Part shown: one piece after another, positions 37,823 to 48,479 of the stretch
How the letters are laid out: each line of letters opens with the position of its first letter
How positions within the stretch are numbered: the first letter of the stretch is position 1
Source of the DNA: Ascoidea asiatica
Lineage: Eukaryota; Ascomycota; Saccharomycetes; Ascoideales; Ascoideaceae
NCBI GenBank assembly: GCA_001600695.1
Contig: BCKQ01000007.1
Location: forward strand, 433,607-497,606
Reading direction: 5' to 3'
DNA: 64,000 bases
The notes under the pieces: generated by a model
Seen by the model: the letters and a program-made list of their open reading frames with translations, nothing else
The model's database searches: none
What the model was told of the DNA's origin: nothing
Translations under genes and position numbers: made by a program

Positions 37823-39481
37823 ATGGACAAGGAAAATTTAAAATCAAAATCAAAATCTGCTGGTACGGTTCTTAATTCCTCTGCTTCTTCTTCAAATTCT
37901 TTTGAAGGTCAAGAAATAGAAGCTGATAAAACAGGAAAAGATTACCATGGATGGGAAAAAGTTAGATATTATTTTAGATCTCCAGGAAGATCATATTCTA
38001 CTGTTTCATCTTCTACTATTATTACTGAAGACTATAAAAATTCTTTAGAAAAAGATTGTAATGGTGACCAAGCTTCCATTAATCATTCCTTAGTTAAAAA
38101 CCTTTTAGTTCCAAAATCAACAATATTTGGTAGAGCTTATGATCATATTACTAGTTGTGCTGGTAATTCACTTATATTTTTATTAACTGTGTTGGTTATT
38201 ATTGTTTGGGCTATATTAGGTATTGTATACGAAGCTCCTGATAATTGGCAAATTGCCATGCAAGATGGTAGTTCAATTCAAGCATATTTATCCGATTCTT
38301 TGTTGATGAGACAACAACAAAATCAAGTTAGAGATTTATTACAATTAATTGCAGAATTAAGATCAGGATCAATTACTTATTTAAAAATGTTCAAAGATAA
38401 TTTATCTTTTTCAAAATCAAAAGAATGCCAATTAACTAAGGATGAAATTGAAGAAATCAATAAAAAGGTCATATCTGAAGTTGGTGATGCAGAAAGTTTA
38501 AAAACTAATAATTGGTATGATTCAATTTCAAATATTGCTTCGAAGATTTTTGGTTCAATTTATTGTGTTATTTTATATTGGATTGGAATTTTTATTTGGA
38601 TTGGATTAGGTTCTTTACCTTATTTGAAATTCAATGATACATGGCAACTATATATTAATACTGCAGTTGCAGTTGAAATTACTTTGGTTTCAATGTTTGT
38701 TCAAAATATTCGTCATAGACATAATATTTATGTTCAAAAATCAATTGCATTAGTAATAGCTACTGATTATGATGTTGAATATAAGCTTAGAAAATTAAGT
38801 GGATTTGAAATGCCTGGTGAAAGAGTTATTATAAATGGAATGAGTTTCACAAAAGGTGAAAGAGCTATTGAATATTATGCTGCAATTATTGGTACAGGTG
38901 TAGGTATTGTTATTAGTATTGCTGTATTTGTAACATGGATTGCAATTGGTGAGAAAATGAACTTTTCAGATAATTGGTGGTTAATAATTGGTACATATAC
39001 TGGATTAGTTGGTTTTATTGATGGCTTTACATTAAGATCTTCCTATTATCGTTATTATAATTTTATTTATGAACAATTTAAAAAAGTTGAAAATGAAGAT
39101 TGCAAATTATTAAACACTTTAAATATCAAAGAAGAAGATAATAAGTATAAATTAATTACAGAACATATTCCAATGTCTAGTAGATCTTTCAATTATAGAG
39201 CAAGTGCTTTTGTTGGTAGAATTTTTTCTAGTACTTTAGCAGTAGGAATTTCAGTTTTAGTTGTTATTGCTTTAATTTGTATTGCAAGTGCAATGAAATG
39301 GGAAACAACTGCTCAATTAATTTGTAATTCACCCACAATGATCATCGAAGGATTTTGTTTATTAGTTTTATTAGAAGGTCATAATCAAAACAATGCTCAA
39401 TTAAGAGTTTATGTTCATGATTGCTTACAAAGAAAATTATATTTGCAATATTACATCAATAAAATGACAAAACTGAATTAA
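37823..39481 (+). CDS. FET4: Low-affinity Fe(II)/transition-metal transporter Fet4
   Basis: The 552 residues equal the S. cerevisiae length. A hydrophilic Ser-rich N-terminus precedes about six to eight membrane segments, the first SLIFLLTVLVIIVWAILGIV. Between segments 1 and 2 is the family signature, APDNWQIAMQDGSSIQAYLS, then DSLLMRQQQNQVRDLLQLIA. This signature recurs in part as FNDTWQLYINTAVAVEITLV and SDNWWLIIGTYTGLVGFIDG, reflecting internal repeats of the fold. Fet4 brings in ferrous iron and, with lower preference, Zn, Cu and other metals at the plasma membrane. Regulation by iron and oxygen is suggested by the Aft1- and Rox1-type sites upstream. Confident call. Confidence 0.94.
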   Translation: MDKENLKSKSKSAGTVLNSSASSSNSFEGQEIEADKTGKDYHGWEKVRYYFRSPGRSYSTVSSSTIITEDYKNSLEKDCNGDQASINHSLVKNLLVPKSTIFGRAYDHITSCAGNSLIFLLTVLVIIVWAILGIVYEAPDNWQIAMQDGSSIQAYLSDSLLMRQQQNQVRDLLQLIAELRSGSITYLKMFKDNLSFSKSKECQLTKDEIEEINKKVISEVGDAESLKTNNWYDSISNIASKIFGSIYCVILYWIGIFIWIGLGSLPYLKFNDTWQLYINTAVAVEITLVSMFVQNIRHRHNIYVQKSIALVIATDYDVEYKLRKLSGFEMPGERVIINGMSFTKGERAIEYYAAIIGTGVGIVISIAVFVTWIAIGEKMNFSDNWWLIIGTYTGLVGFIDGFTLRSSYYRYYNFIYEQFKKVENEDCKLLNTLNIKEEDNKYKLITEHIPMSSRSFNYRASAFVGRIFSSTLAVGISVLVVIALICIASAMKWETTAQLICNSPTMIIEGFCLLVLLEGHNQNNAQLRVYVHDCLQRKLYLQYYINKMTKLN

Positions 39482-40041
39482 TTTCAACTTTTTTGCTCTA
39501 TTAAATGAGCTTTTTAATCAAATTTTCTTAATTTTTTTAATTTTTCATACTTTTCCTAGTTTTTAAATAAAAAATTTCAATAAGTTTGTTACTTATTTTT
39601 TGTTGCTGAATCTTTTTTTTACTTGACGTTCTTTTTAATGTTCTTTTTTCTTTAATTATTTTTATTTTTTTGTTTTCTAAAGCTTATTTAATAAATTAAC
39701 TTTAATATCAGATCATTCATTTATAAGTAAAAACAAAAAAAAATATATTCATCTTTTTTGTTGTATTTTCATAAATAAATTCAAAATTACTTCAACGAAA
39801 ATAACTTTAGCGAATTATAATTAGTAGACATATTATTTACGAATTGCTTACTGTATTCACAAACAGTCTTCTTATCTATTGGCCTGGAGTCCTTGAAACT
39901 AAAAATCGGCCGTTTTTGCTTAAGTTGAGCTGTTTTCATGGGTTTATTTCTAGATTTTTACGATATAAACGATAAAATGTTAAAATAAAGTACTTTTATA
40001 TAAAGTGAGAAATATAGAAACAATATTGAGTTTGTGTGAGT
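39482..40041. other. Intergenic FET4-LYC1-like
   Basis: T-rich 3' flank of FET4, then a promoter with ATCGGCCG at 39906-39913. No gene seen. Confidence 0.5.
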
Positions 40042-41186
40042 ATGAACAATAGTAGATATATTTTAAAAGAAACTAGAGATCCAGCAACAATACATTGGTG
40101 TCATTTACAATGTGGAGTTACATGGAAAGGTAAACTAAGTGAAGAAGCATTTGCTAATAGGGAGGATTATATTTCAAGCAAATGTGAAATTTATAAAATA
40201 AAAAGTAATGAAGATAATAATTTAGCTGGATTATTTAGGTATATAATGGTGGATGTTAAGAAAAAAGATAAAATTGTTGGAGCATGTGAGTTATTGGTTA
40301 GAAATTATTATAAAATTGATTTAAATAATGAAGGAAAAGAAAATTTCAGAGAAATATTGTCACCATGTGTTGGGTTTGTTCATATTTTGCCAGAAGAAAG
40401 ACAAAAGGGAGTTTGTGAAAATATGATTAGTCAATTGAATAAAATGATTGAGAATAAATATGGTAAGGAAAGTTTTTCGACTCTATATTCAGGAGTAGGC
40501 GACTATTATAAAAGAGTTGAATATGATTCAAAGAAAACTGGTTTAGTAATGATTAAACCATTTGAAGACTTCAAGGAAATCATTGATAATAAATATTTAT
40601 CAAATGAAAAATATAAAATAAGCTTGATTGATGATATAACTAGAGTTGAAAAACTAATCGAAATCGATATGGTAAGTCAAAAAAACTTGTTAAAAGAAGA
40701 GTTTGAAAGAGATTCAATTACAAGAATTGCCTGCATTCCTGAAATAGAAACATATAAAGTACATTTTGAGAAAGAATTTTTCACAAATAAGTTTTTGAAA
40801 ATCAACAGATCAAAAATATACGGATTGAAAATAGAAAATCTTTATACAAGAGAACTTTCAGGGTTTGTAATTTGGATATGTAATTTCATCCTGAATTACA
40901 AATTTTAAGATTATTTGTGAATGAAAAAAATTCGAATTTTAATAAAAAAGAGGAAATTTTCAGGAAATTAATAAATGAAACTAGAAAGTTTTCATATAAA
41001 TTGGGAAATATAGATATTATAAAACTATGGCAAAGTGAAATTCCTTCTGAAATATATGAATCAATACTAGACTGGTTCAAAATTGATTTGAAACTTGAAA
41101 CAGATGCTGAAGGTGGTGAATTACCTGCTATAAGATTCAATGATAGATCATTGAAGAACCAGAAATTTAAATGGGAATATAATTAA
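40042..41186 (+). pseudogene. LYC1-type lysine N-acetyltransferase with frameshift
   Basis: A GNAT-fold protein like fungal Lyc1 (lysine N6-acetyltransferase of lysine catabolism) is split into two frames. The first, from ATG 40042 to a stop at 40908, contains HLQCGVTWKGKLSEEAFANR and the acetyl-CoA region CVGFVHILPEERQKGVCENM, then SFSTLYSGVGDYYKRVEYD. The second resumes with PELQILRLFVNE and ends in KFKWEYN at 41186. A single missing base near 40887 (in AATTTCAT) would restore one frame of about family length (380 residues). The GNAT R-X-X-G-X-G/A motif reads RQKGVC, unusual at its last position. It is either a decaying gene or a homopolymer sequencing error. Confidence 0.75.
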
Positions 41187-41729
41187 AAATTCTGTTGGTT
41201 CTAAGTTTGTAATTGTGTGATTGAAATATATCATAAACTAATCATCCAAGCCATTTGGTAATGATAATGAATACACTTCACAATACAAATAAATAACCGT
41301 AAAATAAAATCATTTTCCATACTCTCGGCAAATGACCTCGGTGACTGTACGCAGCCATGCGTTTTGGTGACTTGACTAGAGAGCAGGATATGTGTACCGC
41401 TTCTTAGTGCACCAACTAGGATTTTGCGGGGTCGAACTGAGTGATGGACTGGGCAGTTTCCAAAAAATGCCAATATTGCCTAATTTGGAAATTTAGACGG
41501 AAAACGGAAATCGAACAATGGTTATCAATGCGGAAATCGACTGGGGGTGAGAAGAACTTCATCAAAGATAGAAGAAGAGATAAGTAAAAGTAAAAGATAA
41601 ATGAGAGAGAGATAAACAAGAGATTAAGAAGAAGAGAATTGAAGAACACAATTAGAGAATAACCAATTGCCAAATCAAATAAACTATCGCTTTCAAAAGA
41701 AAAGCAAAGAACTATTTTAAACAAACAGA
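41187..41729. other. Intergenic region with GC-richer patch and GATA cores
   Basis: A patch at about 41320-41470 is GC-richer than its surroundings. It has a repeated GGTGACT and an ACGCA-GCCA-TGCGT stem-loop. GATAAG/GATAAA cores at 41579, 41596 and 41611 lie 110-150 bases before the next start. Reverse-strand ORFs here look incidental. Confidence 0.45.
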
Positions 41730-43856
41730 ATGCAGAGTACATCTATTCCAATTCCCATTCAAGAAACGGTGGGTAATGAGATTCTTCTGAAAACAGATTT
41801 AGCTCCCTCAGATTCATCAAATATTACATTTCCTTTAATTCAAACAAATAAAACAGATAAGTCTTTGGGAAACAACACAAATGGCTTTATGAATTTAAGG
41901 ACTTCTATGCTTTCAGGATTACCACCTCATATCTTGTCAAAAATTATAGAAAAGTTACCTTTAGATAAAGTTTACTTATTATCATTATCTCCATACACTG
42001 CAAAAATTTCAAATTCAAAATTATATAAAAATGTATTAATTTATAATAAAAATTATATCAATTTATTCACATTCTCAATAACTTATATAATTGAAAAGAA
42101 AATTGATAAGCTTTTAATCATAGATTGCAATGATTTAAATCTTTTTAATTTCAATAATTTCATCTATATCAAAAATTTATTTTTTTTAATTCACTTAAAA
42201 ATTAAATTAAATTTCGAAAGTTCAATGATGTCCAAGATTTTTAATAATTTACTCATTAATCAAAACTTAAATTTAACAATTGTTCAATATAATGAATATG
42301 ATTTTATTTATAAAAGTTATAATGTTTATCAAAATTATGATAAATTCTTGGATTCTTTCAGTCAAATTTTAGATAACTTTAATTTAGCCAAAAATAATAA
42401 TAATCATAATATTAATAATAACAATCTTACTCCTCTTTCAATTCATTTTAAGAATATTGATTTATCTCCTATAAATAATTATGATAATTTATTTTCAAAT
42501 AATTCAAATTTAACTGAAAATTTATTAAATTTAAATTTCAGTTATAGTAAATTAAATTGTTTATTAAATATAAATTTTAGACAAATTAATTCTTTGAATT
42601 TTTCAAATAATTATATCACAAATTTGAATAATAATTTTTTACCAAATTTAAAAAATTTAAAATATCTTGATTTATCACATAATCAAATTGTTCATATGGA
42701 AGATTTAAATAACTTAATTAATTTAGAACATCTTAATCTATCAAATAATTCAATTTCATTAATTAATAATATAAATAATTTAATTAATTTAAATCATTTA
42801 GATTTATCATTTAATAAAATTGATAATATTTTTGAAAATTCTTTAGGTTTCAATTTAGTTAATTTAAAATTTTTAGATTTATCCAATAATAGAATAAGAA
42901 AGTTTATTTTATATACAAATTTATTAAGAAAATTGAATTTTTTAAATTTATCAAATAATTTTTATATTTCAGATGAATCTTTAATTTATCTTAATGAACT
43001 ATTCAACTTGAAGATATTAAAACTATCAAATTTATCAATAAATGATTTGAATAATTTTAATATAGATAATCTAAAAAATTTAAACTTAATTGATCTATCA
43101 AATAATGACTTATCAGTTGGTAATTTATCTAGCAATTTAAATTTTTATGAAAAATTGTTTAAAATCAAGAATTTAAGTCATATTGATTTATCAAATAATT
43201 ATAGATTGAAACTAAATTTCAATGAACTAATTAAGTTAATTAAGTTCAATAAAAATTTAAAAATTTTAAAATTATCAAATGTCTGTTACTCAATTGAAGA
43301 ATCAAATCAGAATAATTTAGATTTACATAATACTAAACCAATTTATACCAATTTACAATTACTATATTTAAATAATAATAAATTCAATAAAATTGAGAAA
43401 AATTTGTTTGATAATAATATTTTTTTCACAAAATTAAATGAACTAGATTTATCATCAAACATTTATATTAAAAAACTAGAAAATTTAAATAAGTTAAGTA
43501 ATCTCAAAAAACTAATACTAAAAAATTTAACAATAAATAAAATTGAAAATTTGGACTTGGCTAATTTAATTTATTTAGATTTATCATCAAATAGAATTCA
43601 TAAAATTGAAAATTTAAATAATTTATCAAAATTATTAGTTTTAAATTTATCTGAAAATCATATTAATAAAATTGAAAATTTAAATAACCTAAAAAATTTG
43701 AAGATATTAAACTTGTCTTATAATCAAAATATAAAATTACTAGAAAACTTGAGTGGACTAACTCAATTGAAAAAGCTAATAATTAGAAATGGGTATAATA
43801 GTATTGAAAATATTAGACAATGCTATGTTTCTTATAAATTTGAAATTAGTTGTTGA
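41730..43856 (+). CDS. F-box-like protein with leucine-rich repeats
   Basis: The 708-residue protein has an F-box-like segment at residues about 61-95 (LSGLPPHILSKIIEKLPLDK, VYLLSLSPY). A long Asn/Leu-rich region follows, then from about residue 250 to the end more than fifteen leucine-rich repeats of the LxxLxxLxLSxNxI type (LKYLDLSHNQIVHMEDLNNL). The late repeats resemble SDS22-like 22-residue repeats (NKIENLDLANLIYLDLSSNR). I do not recognise a specific orthologue. F-box/LRR proteins commonly act as substrate receptors of SCF ubiquitin ligases; that role is an inference. The C-terminal unit (LSGLTQLKKLIIRNGYNSIE) resembles a small relic found 1.6 kb downstream. Confidence 0.75.
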   Translation: MQSTSIPIPIQETVGNEILLKTDLAPSDSSNITFPLIQTNKTDKSLGNNTNGFMNLRTSMLSGLPPHILSKIIEKLPLDKVYLLSLSPYTAKISNSKLYKNVLIYNKNYINLFTFSITYIIEKKIDKLLIIDCNDLNLFNFNNFIYIKNLFFLIHLKIKLNFESSMMSKIFNNLLINQNLNLTIVQYNEYDFIYKSYNVYQNYDKFLDSFSQILDNFNLAKNNNNHNINNNNLTPLSIHFKNIDLSPINNYDNLFSNNSNLTENLLNLNFSYSKLNCLLNINFRQINSLNFSNNYITNLNNNFLPNLKNLKYLDLSHNQIVHMEDLNNLINLEHLNLSNNSISLINNINNLINLNHLDLSFNKIDNIFENSLGFNLVNLKFLDLSNNRIRKFILYTNLLRKLNFLNLSNNFYISDESLIYLNELFNLKILKLSNLSINDLNNFNIDNLKNLNLIDLSNNDLSVGNLSSNLNFYEKLFKIKNLSHIDLSNNYRLKLNFNELIKLIKFNKNLKILKLSNVCYSIEESNQNNLDLHNTKPIYTNLQLLYLNNNKFNKIEKNLFDNNIFFTKLNELDLSSNIYIKKLENLNKLSNLKKLILKNLTINKIENLDLANLIYLDLSSNRIHKIENLNNLSKLLVLNLSENHINKIENLNNLKNLKILNLSYNQNIKLLENLSGLTQLKKLIIRNGYNSIENIRQCYVSYKFEISC

Positions 43857-45420
43857 GAATTAACAACAAAAAGCTAATTTCACTGCTGAATTTTTTACAT
43901 TTTTATTATTTTATATCTCTATTTCTATAATATATATCTACAATTATTATATCTATTTTTTATATCTACGTTTCATACCTAAAAATTCACTAAATCCACT
44001 TTCTTACAGTAATAGACTATTAAAATTTCTTAATATAGTAATCTCCAAGATCATGTGCTTCTTACGTAATGAGAATTTAACTGTTGGCCTGTAAATTTGG
44101 TACCGATCTAATATACGCACTTGGACGCATGTGCCAGCTTCTTAATTGAAAGGGATTTTGCATAAATTGATTTGGATTAATTAATCAACCTAAAAGCTGG
44201 TCAATAAATTAATTAATCAAAATTTCTTTTTTCACAACAGTGATTGATTAAGACAGTGATTATTTAAAACGGTTTCTAATTAAACCATTGATTAATTTTT
44301 CTTAATTGGGATAACTGATTGATTAAAGAGATGATTTAACCAGTCGGTAATATTGATTTACTGATGGGAGAATTGATTTGCAACTACATTTTGTAAGCAG
44401 AAATCCCCCCTTCAAAGTTTATCATTTTTGGTAAAGTGATTGATTGATATAAATATGAAAACAGACTTTTTGAAAGATTATTGATTTTTCCTTTGGTAGA
44501 GTTTTTGAATTGAGGCTTTTCTAAATTAACTGAAATAATTAGTAAAACTGTTTTGTACCTTATTTCAATATGGTTACTATTTCTACTTGGTTTTAAAGCA
44601 AAAAAAATGATTATGAAAGCTCTTCCAACTCTCCATAAAATTTCTTTCGTTTTGGAATAGAAATATATTTTATAGAGAAATATATATTGTTTATATTCTT
44701 ATGAATAATTTTACCACAGTTCAGCCATATTACATAAAAGCCTCTTTGAACTTTCCACTATGAATATGTCCAAAAGGCTTGGATGCTTCAACATTGGATT
44801 TAATTAACCTAGGAAAATAAAATTTATTACATTTTTGCCTATTAAAAAAAAGTACTCTCAATAAAATGGGCAAAGTAAGGTTTTCATTTTATCAATTTCA
44901 AGTTAAATAAATGAATAAAGGAGTATACTGTATGAATAAAAGTTGAAACACAAGTTTTAATTAAAACTCCATTAATGGAATTAATTGCAAAAAAATGTTG
45001 TTTCAAATGGTTTATTTTTGAATCAAAAGTTTTACTCTGAAAAAATTATTATTTACTGTTTAATAATAAACTGGTGTATATTTACAATGAGTTAACAATA
45101 GCAACTATGAACTTTCCATACGGTTATGTACACTCGTAAAATCTTACTATGACAACATATAAATGTAACATACATAATATGTTATAAACAATTGTGGTGA
45201 ATGTCAACAGTTATCGATAAAGATAAAATTAAAGAAATTAGTAAAAACATTCAATACATACTGTATGTTAAGTAAATTGGTGCCCTTCTTAATTAAGCCC
45301 AAATGTTGGAATTTATAATCCTTCTGTCAATTGATAACTTTATCAATTATTTTCTTAAGATTCAATTGTTAAAATTTGAAATAGATTTAACATGCCTCTT
45401 TTCTCAAACCTGAGAACCAC

Positions 45421-45603
45421 ATGATTAGTCAAATTTTATTTTTTTTTTCTTCAAGACTAAACTTTCATTTTGATTCGGCAATGAAAAGCAAGTCCAAAAA
45501 TTCACTACTTACTTATTTTAATAAGTTAACCGAGCTAAAAAAATTGAATCTGATAAGAACCAATTTTTCATTAGATTCAGTTATTCAAATGAAAGAGATC
45601 TAA
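45421..45603 (+). pseudogene. Relic of the 3' end of an LRR gene
   Basis: A 60-codon frame ends in SLLTYFNKLTELKKLNLIRT, then NFSLDSVIQMKEI. This matches the pattern of the last repeat of the upstream LRR protein (LSGLTQLKKLIIRNGYNSIENIRQC). Sequence before it is interrupted by stops. It looks like a decayed, 5'-truncated tandem copy, though leucine/asparagine-rich composition makes chance similarity possible. Confidence 0.4.
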
Positions 45604-45970
45604 TCAACAAAAGAAAAAAAAAATTGCTGATTTGAATGATTGTTTTTATCAAAATTTTTAAAAATATTTTCTACTGGCTAATACTTACTACCGCAATAGA
45701 CTATTACTGCCAATAACACTACCATAAAAGTTTCTCATATATAAATGAAAGGTTGCAGGAAAATCCATTCTAAAAGTAGTCAGATCTTGCATAGAGTTAG
45801 GTAATTTTTAAAATATGTTGCAAATTTTAGAAAATAAAACTGAAAACTAAAGAATTCTGGTAAATCATTGTTTATTAATTTTATGAACATTTCATGGGCA
45901 GGCAAAATGTAGAAATCTTTCATTGGCTGAAATATTATTTAACATTGAAAAATTTGAACCCATACCTTTC

Positions 45971-45981
45971 ACCTTAAAGGT
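45971..45981. promoter_or_regulatory. Zinc-responsive element consensus (ACCTTAAAGGT)
   Basis: The sequence fits the Zap1 consensus ACCTTNAAGGT at every position and is palindromic. It lies 783 bases upstream of the DIP5-like permease ATG. With four G/C positions it is rare by chance in this AT-rich window. Confidence 0.45.
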
Positions 45982-46763
45982 TTTGATCTAAATAGATATC
46001 ATATTATATTTGATAAGTTATTTGGCTTTCCAAAGTTTTTTTTTTGCCTTTAAGCTCAAGCTCTTTATTGCCATAATTAAGATTGCTGTGCAATGTTATT
46101 GGTAGCCGTAACTCCAAATCATCTGAACCGAAAGCTTATTTCAACTTTTTTTTAATATTTGCTTCTATAAAATTGGGTAGCGTACCGACAAGTTTCTAAA
46201 ATAGCAAGAATAAAAATTAATATTATTGAAGCAATAATAATAAAAAATAAATTTGTCAATATACCTTTGAAACGAGAACAGGTTTATTACTTGGGCTTTA
46301 ATACTCAAATCTCAACTATGAATTACATCAATTGCTTGTAAATGATAAATTCTGAATAAACTTATTTTTATATTGCATAAAGAAGCTTAGCAAAATTCCA
46401 TATTGTTGATGAGATAAGAACATAGCAAAAATTTAAACACTTCCTATTTTTTCTAATAAAGGTATAAAAAACAAATTTTTGCAAATGTACCTTCATAACA
46501 TAGAACTAAATTAAAGGAAAACTGAGTACTTTAGATCTATTTTTGATAATCATTTTGAACTATTTAAGTGCAAAGATTTTTCTTTCCTTTCTTCCAAAAA
46601 AGATAGCTTTAGTAAATTTACATACAAGAGGTAAAATTCTTATTACAATAAATTTTTTTTTGATTTTTTGTGTTTTTATTTATCTGGTAAACTATTTTAA
46701 AATTTAATATAGCAATCTAAATTGAGCAATTCTGGTAAAAAAATTTAAAAAAATATAAAAAAA

Positions 46764-48479
46764 ATGAGTCACAGTTTAAGTGAGAAAAAAAGTCCTGAGT
46801 ATTCTATCAATGAAGCATCAATATCAACAGCAAATGCTAGAGAAGAAATAAATATAGAGTCGAAACTTGCAGACAATGCTTTAGATAGAAGTTTAAAAGC
46901 AAGACATCTTTCACTTATTGCTATTTGTGGAGCTTTAGGTGTAGGTCTTTTAATTGGTACAGGTAAAGTATTAAAAAAGGCTGGACCTGGATCACTTTTT
47001 ATAAGTTATAGTGTTGTTGGTTTCTTGGTCACAATTGTTATGACAGCCATTGGAGAAATGGCTACATACCTTCCAATGCGCCAGAGTTATACTGGTTATG
47101 CATCGAGATATGTTGATCCATGTTTAGGATTTGCTTTTGGTTGGACAGTTGCCTGTGGAAATTTATTATCTCCTGCCGATGAATTTGTAGCAGGTGCAAT
47201 GGTTATGAATTACTGGGTACCAACAGATAAAGTAAATGCTGGTGTTTGGGTGGCAATCATGATTGTTATGGCAAGTATTATAAATTATTTTGGGATTAAA
47301 TGGTATGGTGAAGTTGAATTTTGGATGTGTGCAGTTAAAATCATTGTCATTTTACTTTTAATGTTCTTAATGTTTATTTTGATGTTAGGTGGTGGCCCAG
47401 ATCATGATAGAAAAGGATTCAGATATTGGAAAAATCCAGGTGCTTTTGCAGAATATAAAAGTGGAGATGTTCATATCACAGGCAGCACAGGAAAATTTGT
47501 TGCTTTTACTTCATCACTTGTTAATGCTGTTTTTGCCTATTTAGGTATAGAAGCAGTTGGTACTTTAGTTGGAGAAGCAGAAAATCCAAGAAGAAATATT
47601 CCAAGAGCAGTTAAGTTAAGTTTTTATCGTATTATTTTCTTTTATGTTGTTTGTACATTATTATTAGGTATGAATGTTGCTTATAATGATCCTTTATTAG
47701 CCACCGCTACTAGTTCAACAACTTCTGCAGCAGCTTCTCCTTTTGTTGTTGCTGTTAAAAATAGTAAGATTAATGGATTAGATCATTTCATTAATGCATC
47801 TCTTTTGCTTTTTTGTTTTTCTTCTGGTAATACTGGATATTATAATTGTTCAAGAACATTATATTCATTAGCTAATAGAGGTCAAGCTCCAAAAATATTT
47901 ATGTATACTAATAAAAGAGGTGTTCCAGTTTATGCTTTAGCACTTGCAATAGCATTTAGTTTATTAGGATTTATGTGTGTTAAAGAAAATGCGGATACTA
48001 TATTTGGATATTTTGTTTCATGTATTTCATCATTAGGTGTTATGAAATGGATTAGTGTATTATTAAGTCATATTGGATTTATGAATGCATTAAAAGCTCA
48101 AGGTATTGATAGAAATTCATTAATTTATAAAGCACCTTGTCAACCATATGCATCATATATTGGTTTATTTTTATGTATACTTATTGCTCTTATTAAAAAT
48201 TTTACTGTTTTCCTTGGTGATGATTTTGATTATAAGTCTTTTATTACGGGATATATTGGTATACCACTTTATTTAGCTTTTACTTTGGGGTATAAATTTA
48301 TAATGAAATCTAAAAGAGTGAAATCAAGTGAAGCAGATTTATTCACAGGAAAAGATATTATTGATAGAGAAGAAGAAGAATTTCTTCAAGTTAAAGAAGC
48401 TAAAAAAGCAGAAAGAAAAGAATCGGGAAAGAAAGATTTAACCTGGTTATATGAACACTCAATTGGATATATTATCTAA
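46764..48479 (+). CDS. Amino-acid permease, Dip5-like
   Basis: The 571-residue protein belongs to the yeast amino-acid transporter (YAT) family. A hydrophilic N-terminus leads to LKARHLSLIAICGALGVGLL, then IGTGKVLKKAGPGS and about twelve membrane segments. Stretches closest to S. cerevisiae Dip5 are FMLGGGPDHDRKGFRYWKNP-like (ILMLGGGPDHDRKGFRYW here), PGAFAEYKSGDVHITGSTGK, VGEAENPRRNIPRAVKLSFY and LGMNVAYNDPLL. Dip5 carries glutamate, aspartate and other amino acids across the plasma membrane. The C-terminal tail is Lys/Glu-rich and could carry ubiquitylation sites. A Zap1-type element lies upstream. Family is certain, substrate inferred. Confidence 0.87.
   Translation: MSHSLSEKKSPEYSINEASISTANAREEINIESKLADNALDRSLKARHLSLIAICGALGVGLLIGTGKVLKKAGPGSLFISYSVVGFLVTIVMTAIGEMATYLPMRQSYTGYASRYVDPCLGFAFGWTVACGNLLSPADEFVAGAMVMNYWVPTDKVNAGVWVAIMIVMASIINYFGIKWYGEVEFWMCAVKIIVILLLMFLMFILMLGGGPDHDRKGFRYWKNPGAFAEYKSGDVHITGSTGKFVAFTSSLVNAVFAYLGIEAVGTLVGEAENPRRNIPRAVKLSFYRIIFFYVVCTLLLGMNVAYNDPLLATATSSTTSAAASPFVVAVKNSKINGLDHFINASLLLFCFSSGNTGYYNCSRTLYSLANRGQAPKIFMYTNKRGVPVYALALAIAFSLLGFMCVKENADTIFGYFVSCISSLGVMKWISVLLSHIGFMNALKAQGIDRNSLIYKAPCQPYASYIGLFLCILIALIKNFTVFLGDDFDYKSFITGYIGIPLYLAFTLGYKFIMKSKRVKSSEADLFTGKDIIDREEEEFLQVKEAKKAERKESGKKDLTWLYEHSIGYII

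Larger units (their letters stand above)
43857..46763. other. Long intergenic region with LRR relic and DIP5-like promoter
   Basis: About 2.9 kb without an intact gene. It contains repeated TGATTGATTA/TTAATTAATCA motifs (44160-44360), two ATACTGTAT motifs (44925, 45258), the LRR relic (45421-45603) and an exact ZRE-type palindrome (45971-45981). TTAA-rich sequence predominates elsewhere. Confidence 0.55.

Noticed and set aside
41231-41742. Reverse-strand ORFs and a degenerate Pol III box pair near 41440
   Set aside because: The ORFs overlap the promoter and start of the LRR gene and have no family; the A/B-box-like strings lack a foldable tRNA and a T-run.
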